Source: Lujinxingia vulgaris
Lineage (GTDB): Bacteria; Myxococcota_A; Bradymonadia; Bradymonadales; Bradymonadaceae
Direction of reading: 5' to 3'
Assembly (NCBI RefSeq): GCF_007997005.1
Contig: NZ_VOSL01000039.1
Span: 1 to 53,558, forward strand
DNA: 53,558 nt
Below the pieces are notes generated by a model. The model made no database searches. It was not told the origin of the DNA and saw only the letters and a program-made list of their open reading frames with translations. A program made the translations under genes and the position numbers. Shown piece by piece: positions 17,330 through 27,289 of this stretch. How positions within the stretch are numbered: position 1 is the stretch's first letter; each line of letters opens with the position of its first letter.

Positions 17330-18508
17330 TCAACTCTCTTCCCCAAGTTCGGTCCCCGCCCGCAACCGGTCGAGATATGCCTGGTACGCATAGACCCGAT
17401 CGCGCTTCTTGCCGGTGGTTTCGACAAGCACCCCGGCGGCCTCCAACACCTCAATGGCGCGCGCCGCGGTGGGATGGCTGGTGGAGAGTGCGTCCACGAC
17501 CCAGGGGGCGGTGATGATCGGGTGACCCGGGAGACGCTCGAAGATCTGGACGGCCAGCAGGTTGACGCTCTCATAATGGATAAGGCGCTGGCGGTCGGCC
17601 GTGACCATGTTGAAAAGTTCGCGGGAGGTTGCGACGGCTTCGTCAGCGATGGTCGCGATCCCGTCGAGAAAGAAGTCCAGCCAGCCTTCCCAGTCGCCGT
17701 CGCTTCGCACGGCGTTGAGTCGACGGTAGTACTCCTGGCGGTGGCGTTTAAAAAAGAGGCTCAAGTAAAGCAAGGGGCGGGTGAGCAGGCCATCATGTTC
17801 GAGCAAGAGTGTGACGAGCAGGCGGCCGATGCGCCCGTTGCCATCGAGGTAGGGATGGATGGTTTCGAACTGAACGTGAAGGAGGCCTGCGCGAATCAGG
17901 GGCGGCAGCCCGTTGTCGGCGTGAATGTAGTGTTCGAAGGCCGAGAGAACCTCCGGCAACGCGTTGGGAGGCGGCGGGATATAGACCGCGTTCCCGGGCC
18001 TGCTGCCGCCAATCCAGTTCTGGCTGCGCCTCACGCTTCCGGGTTCTTTGGTCTTGCCGCGACTCCCTCGAAGCAGCAGCCGATGCGTCTCGTTGAGCAG
18101 ACGCATCGAGAGCGGCAGGCCAGAAGGGTCGGCGAGTTGGCTGCGGGCGAAGGTCAACGCATCGAGGTAGTTGCAGACCTCCTCGACGTCAGCATTCGGA
18201 GGGGGGGCGTCGCTCATCGCCTCGAAATTGAGCAGGTCCAACAGCGTCGCCTGCGTGCCTTCGATCTGGGATGAGAGCACCGCCTCTTTGCGCACGAACG
18301 CATAAATAAACCAGTCCAGGGAAGGCACCATCTCGCCGGCCAATTCAAGCCTTATAAGGGCCTGTTCCGCAGCCTGCAGGCGTTCGGCAAGGTCGCCTTC
18401 GACCTGAAGAGGAGGGGCGACCGGTGGCAAAGGGTGGGGGATGAAGGCCTGCACCTGTTCGCCACCTGCGGAGGTGCTTTCGTATCGGCCCGTTTCGCGC
18501 TTCGTCAT
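17330..18508 (-). CDS. fic: Fic family AMP-transferase with winged-helix C-terminus
   Basis: A 392-aa protein. The catalytic motif HPYLDGNGRIGR (residues 218-229) is complete. An N-terminal inhibitory helix SSQIEG (79-84, Glu83) makes this a class II, self-inhibited Fic enzyme, whose usual activity is transfer of AMP to a target hydroxyl. The C-terminal 65 residues form a winged helix-turn-helix (ITAPWVVDALSTSHPTAARA) that could bind DNA. The symmetrical operator at 18519-18602 lies directly upstream of the ATG (18508), so autoregulation is likely. The host target is unknown. The downstream region holds an Mrr-like remnant, suggesting that this locus has lost genes. Confidence 0.92.
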   Translation of the reverse strand: MTKRETGRYESTSAGGEQVQAFIPHPLPPVAPPLQVEGDLAERLQAAEQALIRLELAGEMVPSLDWFIYAFVRKEAVLSSQIEGTQATLLDLLNFEAMSDAPPPNADVEEVCNYLDALTFARSQLADPSGLPLSMRLLNETHRLLLRGSRGKTKEPGSVRRSQNWIGGSRPGNAVYIPPPPNALPEVLSAFEHYIHADNGLPPLIRAGLLHVQFETIHPYLDGNGRIGRLLVTLLLEHDGLLTRPLLYLSLFFKRHRQEYYRRLNAVRSDGDWEGWLDFFLDGIATIADEAVATSRELFNMVTADRQRLIHYESVNLLAVQIFERLPGHPIITAPWVVDALSTSHPTAARAIEVLEAAGVLVETTGKKRDRVYAYQAYLDRLRAGTELGEES

Positions 18509-18518
18509 GGTCGTGCCG

Positions 18519-18602
18519 CTATTAAAGGATTCGTTTTTAGTGCGGAGAGCTATTAACGAATGCTTTAATAGTGGCCGGGGCTAGTCAAGGAAACGTTAAT
18601 AG
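18519..18602. promoter_or_regulatory. Four-half-site operator upstream of fic
   Basis: Half-sites CTATTAAAG (18519-18527) and CTATTAACG (18550-18558) point right; CTTTAATAG (18563-18571) and CGTTAATAG (18594-18602) point left. Both nested pairs are centred exactly at 18560.5, and the like-oriented sites are 31 bp apart, about three helical turns. A 17-bp arm with one mismatch also links 18519-18535 to 18555-18571. This suits cooperative binding of a dimer or tetramer such as the Fic winged helix. Confidence 0.75.
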
Positions 18603-18656
18603 CGATGCGATGGTGAAGTCGTCTTCGGCAAAGCCCTCAGGGGCACATTCATCGCC

Positions 18657-19997
18657 CTACGCAGCCCTCCCTTGTTGTTCAGGTGCCCACCGGAGGATGT
18701 CCGGCTCAAGCGTGTTGGCGATGTCGACAAGTTCTTCGATCGTCCCCGGATGCGCCCCCTCCGTCAGACGCAGCGCCTCGGAGATGCGAGCCATCTGGCG
18801 CCACTCTTCCCGATCGAAGCTCGCGGATCCGATGACCATGGGCATCGCGCCGCCGCTATCGCGCAGGTTCCACTTCGCCCGGTCGCGCTCAAGCCCGGTC
18901 CCTCGAAGCAGCATCAGCGGAAAAACCTTAATGACCGGCACATGGCGCTCCAGGCACCACTCTACGCTCTCCATAAATGACGCGAGCGTCTGCTCAGGCA
19001 GCCCGAAGATCAGCGAGACCTCGAAGTCGATGCCTCGCTGCAGCGTCTGCGCGAACGCCTCGTCAACTTTGGGCATATGGTTGTTGCGGCGGATCGCCGT
19101 CATCTCGGCGCTGTGAATAGTCTGCAGGCCGAACTCCAGGCGCACGTCGAGCTCCGACGCCGCATCGATGAAGTTCTCATCCATCAACTCCGCGCGGCAT
19201 TGCAGGGAGAGGCGGCCGGTGTAACTCAGGGCCTTGAAGCGCTGCAGGATAGCGGTGGCGTGCGGCGAGGCGTTGAAGATGGGGTCGAGCACGGCGATGT
19301 CGCGAACATCGGACTTGCAGAAAAGCTCAATCTCGGCCTCAATACGGGGCAAGTCTAACTCACGTCGTTTCAAACGCGCGCCGGCCTCTCGGTGCTGACA
19401 GAAGGCGCAGCGAAACTGGCACCCGCGCTGCGTTTCCCAGCGAATAAACTTTTGATCTTTCAGGGGGATGGTTCCCGTAAGCCAGGGCGATGGAAGCGAC
19501 CCCAGGTCGATGTTGGCCTGCTGCACAAGGTCCAGGGGCCCGGCCCAATGCACCCCCGTGATCGCCCGCCGCTCGGAGGTACGCGCAAGCTGCACCATCG
19601 CCTCTTCGCCATACCCTCGCACGAAGGCGTCGGCGTGCGGGTAGATCGCCTCCAGACCGCCCTGACTGTACGAAATCTGCGGGCCACCCAGGATGATGCG
19701 CCCCTCAAACCCCGCCGCACGCACACGGCGCAGCACTTCCTGCAGTAGCTCCTCGCCCCACACGTACGCCCCGAACGCCAGATCAACATCCGAGGGGGGG
19801 ATCCCCTGAACCGCATCGAGGATCGATTGAACCACCTGCCCCACATCGAGCTGGCCGTCGTTCACCGCCACGACGATGGAGCGCACGTCGAGGTTTTGTG
19901 TGCGCATCGCCGTGAGGATCGATGCGTGCCCCAGGGGGATGCGGGGGTCTTTGTCGCGGGTCCAGTAGAAGTCGACAAGAAGGGTTGTGCGGCTCAT
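18657..19997 (-). CDS. Cobalamin-binding-type radical SAM protein
   Basis: A 446-aa protein when started at ATG 19997, which has GAGGAG upstream; the longer frame to 20078 is not supported. The N-terminal 140 residues resemble the B12-binding fold common in this group (GHASILTAM near the start, IILGGPQISYSQGG and GYGEEAM), though the classic DxHxxG cobalamin motif is absent. The radical SAM core has the cluster motif CQFRCAFC (Cys193, Cys197, Cys200), then strands typical of the TIM barrel and a C-terminal region. Such proteins act on natural products, lipids or peptides; the substrate is unknown. It is divergent from the CHAT gene, with palindromes in the shared gap. Confidence 0.85.
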   Translation of the reverse strand: MSRTTLLVDFYWTRDKDPRIPLGHASILTAMRTQNLDVRSIVVAVNDGQLDVGQVVQSILDAVQGIPPSDVDLAFGAYVWGEELLQEVLRRVRAAGFEGRIILGGPQISYSQGGLEAIYPHADAFVRGYGEEAMVQLARTSERRAITGVHWAGPLDLVQQANIDLGSLPSPWLTGTIPLKDQKFIRWETQRGCQFRCAFCQHREAGARLKRRELDLPRIEAEIELFCKSDVRDIAVLDPIFNASPHATAILQRFKALSYTGRLSLQCRAELMDENFIDAASELDVRLEFGLQTIHSAEMTAIRRNNHMPKVDEAFAQTLQRGIDFEVSLIFGLPEQTLASFMESVEWCLERHVPVIKVFPLMLLRGTGLERDRAKWNLRDSGGAMPMVIGSASFDREEWRQMARISEALRLTEGAHPGTIEELVDIANTLEPDILRWAPEQQGRAA

Positions 19998-20013
19998 GGG
20001 GGCTCCTCGGTTT

Positions 20014-20100
20014 GGGTGGTCACTACCCATGAGACGAACCCGAGGGGGCGATGCGGACCGACAAAATTGAAAAAACACCGCGCAAAAAGTCTGTCCGCAT
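20014..20100. promoter_or_regulatory. Palindromes in the divergent radical SAM/CHAT intergenic region
   Basis: GGGTGGTCACTACCC (20014-20028) is a near-perfect 15-bp dyad just upstream of the radical SAM start. ATGCGGAC (20051-20058) and GTCCGCAT (20093-20100) form perfect 8-bp arms 34 bp apart. Both are candidate operators for divergent control. The CHAT gene start follows AAGGAG at 20139-20145. Confidence 0.5.
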
Positions 20101-20150
20101 TGGCTGGCGGCGCGCGTCGTAGAATCAACCCACTTGCTTAAGGAGCAGTT

Positions 20151-23100
20151 ATGGAAACCTTTGAAGATCTTTTGGCGCGACTCGATGAAACCGATGCCAG
20201 CGGCTGGGAAGATGAGTATGCGCGTGTTCCCGTGGAGATGAATCGGGACCAGGCCGGCGACGTTGTGATGTCTGATCGAGTGTACGCGGAGTGGTTCTTG
20301 TTTCGATTCGACGCGGGGCCTCCCGGTGTCGCGCTTCCGACTTTCGAGGATGCATATGAGGCCGTCCTTGCACGAGGCGACGGCTCACCCCTTGACGCAT
20401 ATCGTATCATTTTCGAGTCCAACCCTGTCCTTGATTACAAAGAGGCTAGTGGCCGACTGGATCTCTTGCGCAATTCGGCAGGGTGCGCCCTGAGGGGGGG
20501 GACCACGTGGTTTGCGATGTGGTTGGCAGCTCGGGCCGGGGTGGCAGCCATCGCGTTTGATGAGCCGGAGCTTGCATGGGCGTTTCTTGATGGCTTGGCG
20601 GTAGACGGCATCAGGCATCCGCATATGAGGCAGCTCGAGATTTTTGAGCCCTTGCGAAAAAGTGAGAAGGCTCTGCGCAGTCCGTGGGTAAAGACAGTCA
20701 TCGGCTGGATGTGGTCGAATCTGGGCGTGCCTGTGATGCCTGTATTGCCGATGTCCAGACCGTCAGAGGATGGCGCGAGTCTCCATGAAATTCGAGAGGA
20801 GTTGACCCGCATTGGCGCGACGAAGGTGCTAGCGCTTCTTGACGCATATTTGCAGGAGGACGACCGCTCGCTTGTCCATGAGCACGAGGCGCATCCGCTG
20901 GTGCGCGAGCTTCGCACTCGCATGATGTCCGACGACCTGACGGTGCCAGCTGTCGACGACTTGCCGGACTGGTTTGGCGATTGGGCGCGGGCACTTCTAC
21001 GCTCTGGCGAGTTTGTGCTGGCTCGGCTTGCAGGCCTTGTTTTGTATCAGCAGGGAGAACGCCAGCTAGCAGCGGTGCTAGCGCTTCCGGCTGCTCATGC
21101 GTCCGATCTGGAGGTATTGACCGGGGCGATGGATGAGCCCGCATGGCAGACGCTCTGTGCGGAGTTGCTGGCTGCACGCGAAGTTCTGACGGAGGAGGCT
21201 GCAAACGCATTGGTGGCGCTGGCGTTGCCTCATCACATCTATCGTAATGATGCTGTCATTGGTCTCGCGACCAACATGCATTTTTTGGAGGGGTTGCAAT
21301 TTGATCCGAAGGGCGTGGTCGCGCAGGTGGTCGCAACGTTGCAGGCTGTGAACGAGGAGATGATGAGCACCCGCGCGACGATTCAGCCACAGGTCGATGC
21401 GATGCTACGCGACGTGAGGCGACAAGCCGGTCAGTTGGAATCGCGCGGTCTACAACTCACCAGGCATGACATTGTAAGGGGGGCCGAGAACGTTTCAGTT
21501 CCTGATGTCTCAACAGCGTTGCTGGACCTCGCCAGCGAAGCCGTCGCCGCTCGGTCGCCGCTCGAGCGGTTGTTGATGGCGACGGCGTTGATGAACGCCG
21601 TGGATGCGACCGAGCACGGTGAACGATGGAAGGGGATGCTGGCGCCAATGGCGGCGGATGCGCTCTACGAACTTGATGAACGGGAGCTCTTTCCGTGGCG
21701 TCTTCGTCTTCTGAATGACGCGATTAAGGGCGCTGAGAGCCTGGAGTCGCGCGCCGATCTTCTCTTCAAGCGGGCCAACACGCGGCGCGCCATTTGTCGC
21801 GAAAAACTGGACGAGCTTGAGCTGGTTCTTCAGGACCTGAAAAGCAGCATGAGTGACGCGCGGAGGGCAGGTTGGGCGAGCTTATATGCGGCTGCCACAG
21901 CGCAATGGGTGAAAGTGAGCGTGCGGGTCGCACTCACGCGGGGCGAACTGAGCGATGAATGTGTTGAGCAGTGCGACGCGGCCATCAAGGACGCGCTTGA
22001 GTTCGCGCAGGAACCTCTAGACCGGGCCATTTTGCATCAGGCCCGCGCGCATCTGCTGCGTGCCATGCGCTCGCCGGATGCGGTGAAGGCGTTTGAGGAG
22101 GCGTTGTCGCTCCTGAGCCCCGATGTCCGTCTTTGGGTTGAGGTCGCCGCGGAGTTGGTCGCGGAGTTGGGGCGCGTTGGCCGCGTGGACGACGCGTTGC
22201 AATGTGGTCGCGACTTCCTACAACAGACCCCCGCGAACGCTCCGCCGATCGAACAGGGGATGCTGAACCTCACCCTGGGCGAAGCTTTCATGAAAGCGCA
22301 GCAAGGGGACGAGGCACGCCGGCATCTTGAAACAGGACTGAGCCTTGTGCGTGGCCGCGACATCTTTACGGAGATGTTGGCGCGGATGAGCCTCGCACGC
22401 CTCGGCCTCGCTACCGATGACAGCAGCCTCTGGGAAGAACATCTTCGAGTATTACGCGACCATCGCGATGAACTGGATGATATGACCCGTCGCGATCTTG
22501 ATCAGGTGGAGGCGGTGGTCGCGGAGAAACATGGTAGCTCGGACGAGCATCGAGCGAAGTTGGTTGAGGCGCTCGCAGCGGCGAATCTGCCGCACGAAAT
22601 AGCCGGGTTGCGCCTTGAGCTCGCACGGCTGGATTTGGCTGCCGGGAGCGATGTCGAGGACCTGGATGGTGTCTTGACCGCGGCAATCAACGCGGACGTT
22701 GACGCCTATTACAGCGACATTCTGGTCGACGTGCTCTGCAATTATGGAGTGGCCTGGAGCGAGGCGACGCGCCAGGTGGTGATGCGTTGGGCTCGCGATA
22801 AGCGGCGGTCAAATGAGCATGAGCGCAAACACCATCATCGGGGTGCCCAAATTGAACAGTCCGTATCTCAAGTATCAACCAGTGAGGTTGAGAGCATAGT
22901 GGGGATGCTCTTCCACCCCGCAGGCCGTGCTTTTATGGAAGTCCGCAAACGTTTGGTCTCGACCTCCGAATTCGACACGGCTGCGTTTGGGATCTTGGAG
23001 CAGTTCGGCCCGAGCATGAAGAACGCCATGCAGGCGGATATGGAAGAGCATTCTCTCATCGGGAAACCCAATGAGGTCGAGGCGCTTCTTGCCTCTCTAA

Positions 23101-25805
23101 ACCCGGCTCACGATGACGAAGCGCGGCCCGGAATCCTCGCCGCGCGAGTTCTTGCACTTGCGTATCTGGCACGGAACGGGCGATGCGAGGTGAGCGAAGT
23201 CCGTGAGGCCACCGACGCGGCGATGGCATCGCTCGGTGATGTGGATGAACGTTTTGTCCGCGCGACGCTGCTCAGAGCGCTGGCAGAGATATGGTCTCCC
23301 AACGATCATGTCGACGACCCGGTCTGCGATTTCGCCTATGCGGCGGACCTGTTGCAACGCTGCGTTGAACTGGAAGGCGGTGAGTCTGAGGCTACGACCG
23401 ATACTCTGGGGTTACTCGCCCGCGCGCGGCGATATTCACCCGCAGGCGACCAGAACGAGAACCTCCGAGAAACGCGGCGCTTGTATGAGTTGTTGCTCGA
23501 CCGAGGCGAAAACGCGAATTGGCCCGACGTGCATGCCAACATTCGGCGCAACCTTGCAGAAGTGAAAAGTCAGCTAGGGATGGGGAGTCGTCTTGGGCGC
23601 TATTATGCATCCGAGGCAGAACTCAAAGAGGCGCTCTCGAAGGCGCAATCTTCACGGCAGAAGGCTGAACTCAGGGCCCAGCTGGCGTGGGAGCAGACCC
23701 AGATTGGAACGATGCTAGGAGGGGCAGATGGTCGCCGCTACCTTGAGTCTGCGCTCGCTCACTTCGATCAGGTGGACCGCACTGCGGTAGACGCGTCTGT
23801 TCTCAAAAACATCATGCTGAACCGTCAGGTATGCAGGGCTGGGCTTGCTAGTTTTGACGGTGGACGCGCCGGATATGTTGCGTCGTGGCGAGCGTTTTTG
23901 ACGACGCTTGATGAGGCCGAAGCGCCTTACGTCTTTGCGACGGCGAAGTATAACCTGGCGGACGGGCTGTTGTCCGGCGGTGAGATGACGCCCGAGGAGT
24001 TCGAGGAGGGGATTCGCTTAGCCCGTGAAGCCGCCGAAGTACGCACGCTGGAGAAAAACCCGCGGCATTACTGGGAGAGCGCGTACCGAATTGGCCGATC
24101 ACTCCTCCATGCGCTGGGGGCCGCGCGTTTTGACTTGCTGCCGATGGCGCCAGAGTCCGTATTTGATGTGGCGAGAGACTGGTTGCTTAAGGCGCTCGAA
24201 GCGGCGCGAAAGTTGGGGCCGGGTGAAGAGCTGGTGCAGACCGCGCTTTCGCTCTGCGAGTTGGCTACCGGAGAGCCCAGACCGGCAGACCTGGTTAAAC
24301 ACGCGGAGGATGCCTGGTCCTACGTGCAGCAGTCGTCCGCGAACCTTTTGCTCAACGCTGACAATCGAGAACGTGAAGCAGGAACGGCGACTGTGACAGC
24401 GCTCATGCTTGCGAATCGCCTGGCGCAGGAGATGTCGCTTATCGCTCCTCAGAGCGAGCTGGCGTTCGTTCTTCAGGGGGAGCGGGCTAAAAGCGTGGAG
24501 CGCTGGATGGTGCGTGGTCAACTCCCCGCGATGCGACTGCTGCGTGCTAGATTGACACGACCTGAAGGCGTCTCAGCTGCGGCGTGGGATGAGTTGCAGC
24601 GTGCGCTTAAGGAACGCAACGAGGGGGTGATGGTCGATGCGCTGGAGACGTTGAGGGAGACCGCCCAAGACTTCCTGATTGAAGACCATGCGAATGAGGT
24701 GACGTGGCAGTGGCTTCAGGCGCGTCCTGGCAGCATCGCGGTGTCGCTAATCTTGGGCTACCCAACCCCGCTTGCGCTGGTGATGCAGGTCGATGAGCGC
24801 GGCGAACGTAAACGCTGGGTGTTGGGGTTGCGGATATCACCGCCGCCGATCCCCCTGGACACCCTCCCTGATGTTGTACGTAAGTCAGGAGTTGAGGGAC
24901 GCGACACTAACGAAACGCTGGATACGCTGGCGGCATGGCTCGGGGAGGGCGTGGTTGGCCCAATCGTGCGGTTTGTGGGCGAGAAGCCAAGTGCAGTGTT
25001 GTGGAGCCCGGGCCCCGGTCTTCGCACGATCTCGCCACGTGCGTTATGGGGTGAGATCCCGGTTGCGATGACAACGTCACTCGTGCTGCCGGATCTTACG
25101 AATGCTCCCCGGCGTCCGCGCTCCACTCTGGTGGCGATGGCGGATCCGGGCGAAGGTCAGTTGAGCTTGAAAGGGATGGGCACCGAAGTGGTTGCGTCTC
25201 TCGCTGATATCGCGGGTTCGCGGGGGCCTGTCCGCGTCATGGGGAGTCAGGGCAACAGGTTTGGACGTGAGCTGTTTGGCGAGACGCATGCGGTCCGCGA
25301 AAGCGCAGCGAGCAGCAGCGATGTTTTGTCTGAAGTGGCCGGGCATGAGGTGGTGGTGTTCCTGGGGCACGGTGATGTGCCCACGCTCGAAGAGGCGGCG
25401 CTCGTGTGTGTCAACGCGCAGGGACAAATTGACCCGCTGGACGTCGCGACGCTCGCTCAGTCGCCCGATGCGCTTGCCGGAGCGACCGTCGTGTTGCTCT
25501 CGTGTGATAGTGGGCGTGTGGGCGACCGTCTTGCGGAGCCCGGGGGGCTTGCGGGCACGCTATTATCGGCGGGAGCGCGATGTGTGATCGCGCCCTTATG
25601 GCCCGTAAGGCTGGATGTCGCGGAAACCGTTGGCGCGGCCATCCTTGAAGGCCTCGCTGCTGGCGAAGAGCCCTGGTCTGTTCTCGCTAATCTTGAGAAT
25701 GAGGGGCCGTCGGACACTCCCTGGCTTGGGCCAGGGAGTTTGGCCTCGGAGCAAATCGTGGAAAAAAGTTTTCAGCGACGGTCGTTTGTTGCCTGGGTGG
25801 GCTGA
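20151..25805 (+). CDS. Giant TPR-like CHAT-domain cysteine protease
   Basis: An 1884-aa protein. The C-terminal 200 residues are a CHAT (caspase-like) domain with the His/Cys dyad in VVVFLGHGD (His1740) and VVLLSCDSG (Cys1785), followed by PGGLAGTLLSAGARCVIAPL and LWPV. The middle, about residues 500-1500, is made of helical TPR-like repeats (LEQA/ALxxAxxx patterns). The first 450 residues are helical but not a domain I recognise and could be the sensor. There is no signal peptide, so it is cytoplasmic. The start ATG follows AAGGAG. Its 3' end overlaps by 34 nt the 3' end of the convergent 505-aa gene, which is co-transcribed with a sigma factor. TPR-CHAT proteases of type III-E CRISPR (Csx29) cleave a sigma-binding partner; here no cas gene is near, so activation must be by something else. 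Confidence 0.88.
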   Translation: METFEDLLARLDETDASGWEDEYARVPVEMNRDQAGDVVMSDRVYAEWFLFRFDAGPPGVALPTFEDAYEAVLARGDGSPLDAYRIIFESNPVLDYKEASGRLDLLRNSAGCALRGGTTWFAMWLAARAGVAAIAFDEPELAWAFLDGLAVDGIRHPHMRQLEIFEPLRKSEKALRSPWVKTVIGWMWSNLGVPVMPVLPMSRPSEDGASLHEIREELTRIGATKVLALLDAYLQEDDRSLVHEHEAHPLVRELRTRMMSDDLTVPAVDDLPDWFGDWARALLRSGEFVLARLAGLVLYQQGERQLAAVLALPAAHASDLEVLTGAMDEPAWQTLCAELLAAREVLTEEAANALVALALPHHIYRNDAVIGLATNMHFLEGLQFDPKGVVAQVVATLQAVNEEMMSTRATIQPQVDAMLRDVRRQAGQLESRGLQLTRHDIVRGAENVSVPDVSTALLDLASEAVAARSPLERLLMATALMNAVDATEHGERWKGMLAPMAADALYELDERELFPWRLRLLNDAIKGAESLESRADLLFKRANTRRAICREKLDELELVLQDLKSSMSDARRAGWASLYAAATAQWVKVSVRVALTRGELSDECVEQCDAAIKDALEFAQEPLDRAILHQARAHLLRAMRSPDAVKAFEEALSLLSPDVRLWVEVAAELVAELGRVGRVDDALQCGRDFLQQTPANAPPIEQGMLNLTLGEAFMKAQQGDEARRHLETGLSLVRGRDIFTEMLARMSLARLGLATDDSSLWEEHLRVLRDHRDELDDMTRRDLDQVEAVVAEKHGSSDEHRAKLVEALAAANLPHEIAGLRLELARLDLAAGSDVEDLDGVLTAAINADVDAYYSDILVDVLCNYGVAWSEATRQVVMRWARDKRRSNEHERKHHHRGAQIEQSVSQVSTSEVESIVGMLFHPAGRAFMEVRKRLVSTSEFDTAAFGILEQFGPSMKNAMQADMEEHSLIGKPNEVEALLASLNPAHDDEARPGILAARVLALAYLARNGRCEVSEVREATDAAMASLGDVDERFVRATLLRALAEIWSPNDHVDDPVCDFAYAADLLQRCVELEGGESEATTDTLGLLARARRYSPAGDQNENLRETRRLYELLLDRGENANWPDVHANIRRNLAEVKSQLGMGSRLGRYYASEAELKEALSKAQSSRQKAELRAQLAWEQTQIGTMLGGADGRRYLESALAHFDQVDRTAVDASVLKNIMLNRQVCRAGLASFDGGRAGYVASWRAFLTTLDEAEAPYVFATAKYNLADGLLSGGEMTPEEFEEGIRLAREAAEVRTLEKNPRHYWESAYRIGRSLLHALGAARFDLLPMAPESVFDVARDWLLKALEAARKLGPGEELVQTALSLCELATGEPRPADLVKHAEDAWSYVQQSSANLLLNADNREREAGTATVTALMLANRLAQEMSLIAPQSELAFVLQGERAKSVERWMVRGQLPAMRLLRARLTRPEGVSAAAWDELQRALKERNEGVMVDALETLRETAQDFLIEDHANEVTWQWLQARPGSIAVSLILGYPTPLALVMQVDERGERKRWVLGLRISPPPIPLDTLPDVVRKSGVEGRDTNETLDTLAAWLGEGVVGPIVRFVGEKPSAVLWSPGPGLRTISPRALWGEIPVAMTTSLVLPDLTNAPRRPRSTLVAMADPGEGQLSLKGMGTEVVASLADIAGSRGPVRVMGSQGNRFGRELFGETHAVRESAASSSDVLSEVAGHEVVVFLGHGDVPTLEEAALVCVNAQGQIDPLDVATLAQSPDALAGATVVLLSCDSGRVGDRLAEPGGLAGTLLSAGARCVIAPLWPVRLDVAETVGAAILEGLAAGEEPWSVLANLENEGPSDTPWLGPGSLASEQIVEKSFQRRSFVAWVG

Positions 25806-27289
25806 ATCACGCGGGTACGGATCACAACATCGTCGCGCGACGCTGCCTCATCGAGGAGGGTATTGAGACTCTTCTCTTTAAGCGGAGCGTCCGCGACGAT
25901 GAGGATGATTAGCGCCTCACTTTCGGGCTCTTCGAGTTCCCAAATGAAACCTTCGGAGGGGGTGAAGTGGTTTGTTACATCTTCACCTTCCGGATACTCA
26001 TCATCGACCACGAACATCTTATACGTGGGGGCGTTGGGCAGCGGTGTGCCGCGAACTTCCCACGTTTCGCGTTCCGTAACATTGCCGCTCATCATGGGCA
26101 TCGGCTCCTGGATGGCGATGGCCTCTAGACTTTTCTCAATCCAATCTTTCACCGTTTCCGATGCTTGTGACGTCACCTCAGCGATACGTGTACTCCACCG
26201 GGCGAATCGAGAAGGTTTAGGAAAGAGCGCGTCGACGAGCGTCGCCGCAGGACGCACTGCGGGCTCCGATTCGCGAACGACAGCAGCAAGCGCCGCGTCT
26301 TCCACGACCTCCCACATGCGTAGCACAGGGCTCTCGGAGCCTGCGTATATGGCGGCGCGCGCATGAGCGGATTCGGCGAGGTGCGACCACTCCGAGGGGA
26401 CCCAGGCAACGAGGATTTCCAACTCTTCGAAGAACGCGTTTGTCTCTTCTTCGGCCCCAACAGCATCACCGATCGCCAGAAGTTCGGCGGAGGATGCGAG
26501 CGCGGCCTCCAGATCCTCTGGTCGGGGTTCCTGCAGAGATTCTGCGAGCTCATCCAGGACGCCCTCCCAGTCGAGGGTGTCTTTGAACTCTTCTATCAAG
26601 TCAGCAGGTGCAGCTTGTAAGAGCGACTCGGCCTCTTGAAGGGCGTTCTGGACCTCATTGTGGCTTCGTACAAGTCGACCATCGCCGATGGCAGATGTGA
26701 GCCACCAGAGATCTTTCACAGTCTTTGGAGGGTGGGTTGAGGCTTCCTGCAGGTTTTGGGCAGCGAAGCTCGCGAAATCGTCGACCGTCATTGAGGTCTC
26801 CTTCTTAAAGTACTTTATACCGTGGCGTCGTAACGCGGTCTCGTCCCATTTGACGTTCTTAGACGGCTCATGCGGACGGAAGGCAGTGACAACGACGCTT
26901 TTTGATTTGTTGAGCTCAATGACAAGAAATATTGAATTAGGCGTGAGCGCGCGATGGCGCCACCGACTGTCCATCTTTGGAGTCCAGATGGTCTCGGGTT
27001 GGGCCATTTCTTCCATATAAACGGGGGCATAGAAATCATCATGATGTTGGGCGATGAGTTCGAGTGCCTGGCTGCGATTAACACTCTTTAACCTTGGGAG
27101 TTTACGCTCACGCGCGCGTTGAGTTCCAACAAGCGACTCGGCTTGAGCGCGTAGGGTGTCAATCTCCACATCGCAGAGACGTTCCCAATGTTGCTTCGTG
27201 TCGTAGAAGTGCTTCCACGCTTTTCGAGGGCGGAGATGATTTGGCAGAGGGGTCACCAATCCATAAGGGGTACGTTTGCTGTCTGTCAT
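25772..27289 (-). CDS. Unknown 505-aa protein, candidate sigma inhibitor/CHAT substrate
   Basis: A 505-aa soluble protein with no family I recognise. The N-terminal 180 residues are basic and mixed alpha/beta (RWRHRALTPNSIFLVIELN, VVVTAFRPHEPS); the middle (200-330) is acidic helix (LEAALASSAELLAIGDAVGAEEE); the end (430-505) is an acidic beta-rich segment (FVVDDEYPEGEDVTNHF, ALIILIVADAP). Its start overlaps the sigma factor stop by the ATGA arrangement (27286-27289), so the two are translationally coupled, as is usual for sigma/anti-sigma pairs. Its end overlaps the CHAT protease gene. By analogy with Csx30 or CalpT it may hold the sigma factor inactive until cleaved. No sequence homology to either was established; this is an inference from architecture. 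Confidence 0.7.
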   Translation of the reverse strand: MTDSKRTPYGLVTPLPNHLRPRKAWKHFYDTKQHWERLCDVEIDTLRAQAESLVGTQRARERKLPRLKSVNRSQALELIAQHHDDFYAPVYMEEMAQPETIWTPKMDSRWRHRALTPNSIFLVIELNKSKSVVVTAFRPHEPSKNVKWDETALRRHGIKYFKKETSMTVDDFASFAAQNLQEASTHPPKTVKDLWWLTSAIGDGRLVRSHNEVQNALQEAESLLQAAPADLIEEFKDTLDWEGVLDELAESLQEPRPEDLEAALASSAELLAIGDAVGAEEETNAFFEELEILVAWVPSEWSHLAESAHARAAIYAGSESPVLRMWEVVEDAALAAVVRESEPAVRPAATLVDALFPKPSRFARWSTRIAEVTSQASETVKDWIEKSLEAIAIQEPMPMMSGNVTERETWEVRGTPLPNAPTYKMFVVDDEYPEGEDVTNHFTPSEGFIWELEEPESEALIILIVADAPLKEKSLNTLLDEAASRDDVVIRTRVIQPTQATNDRR

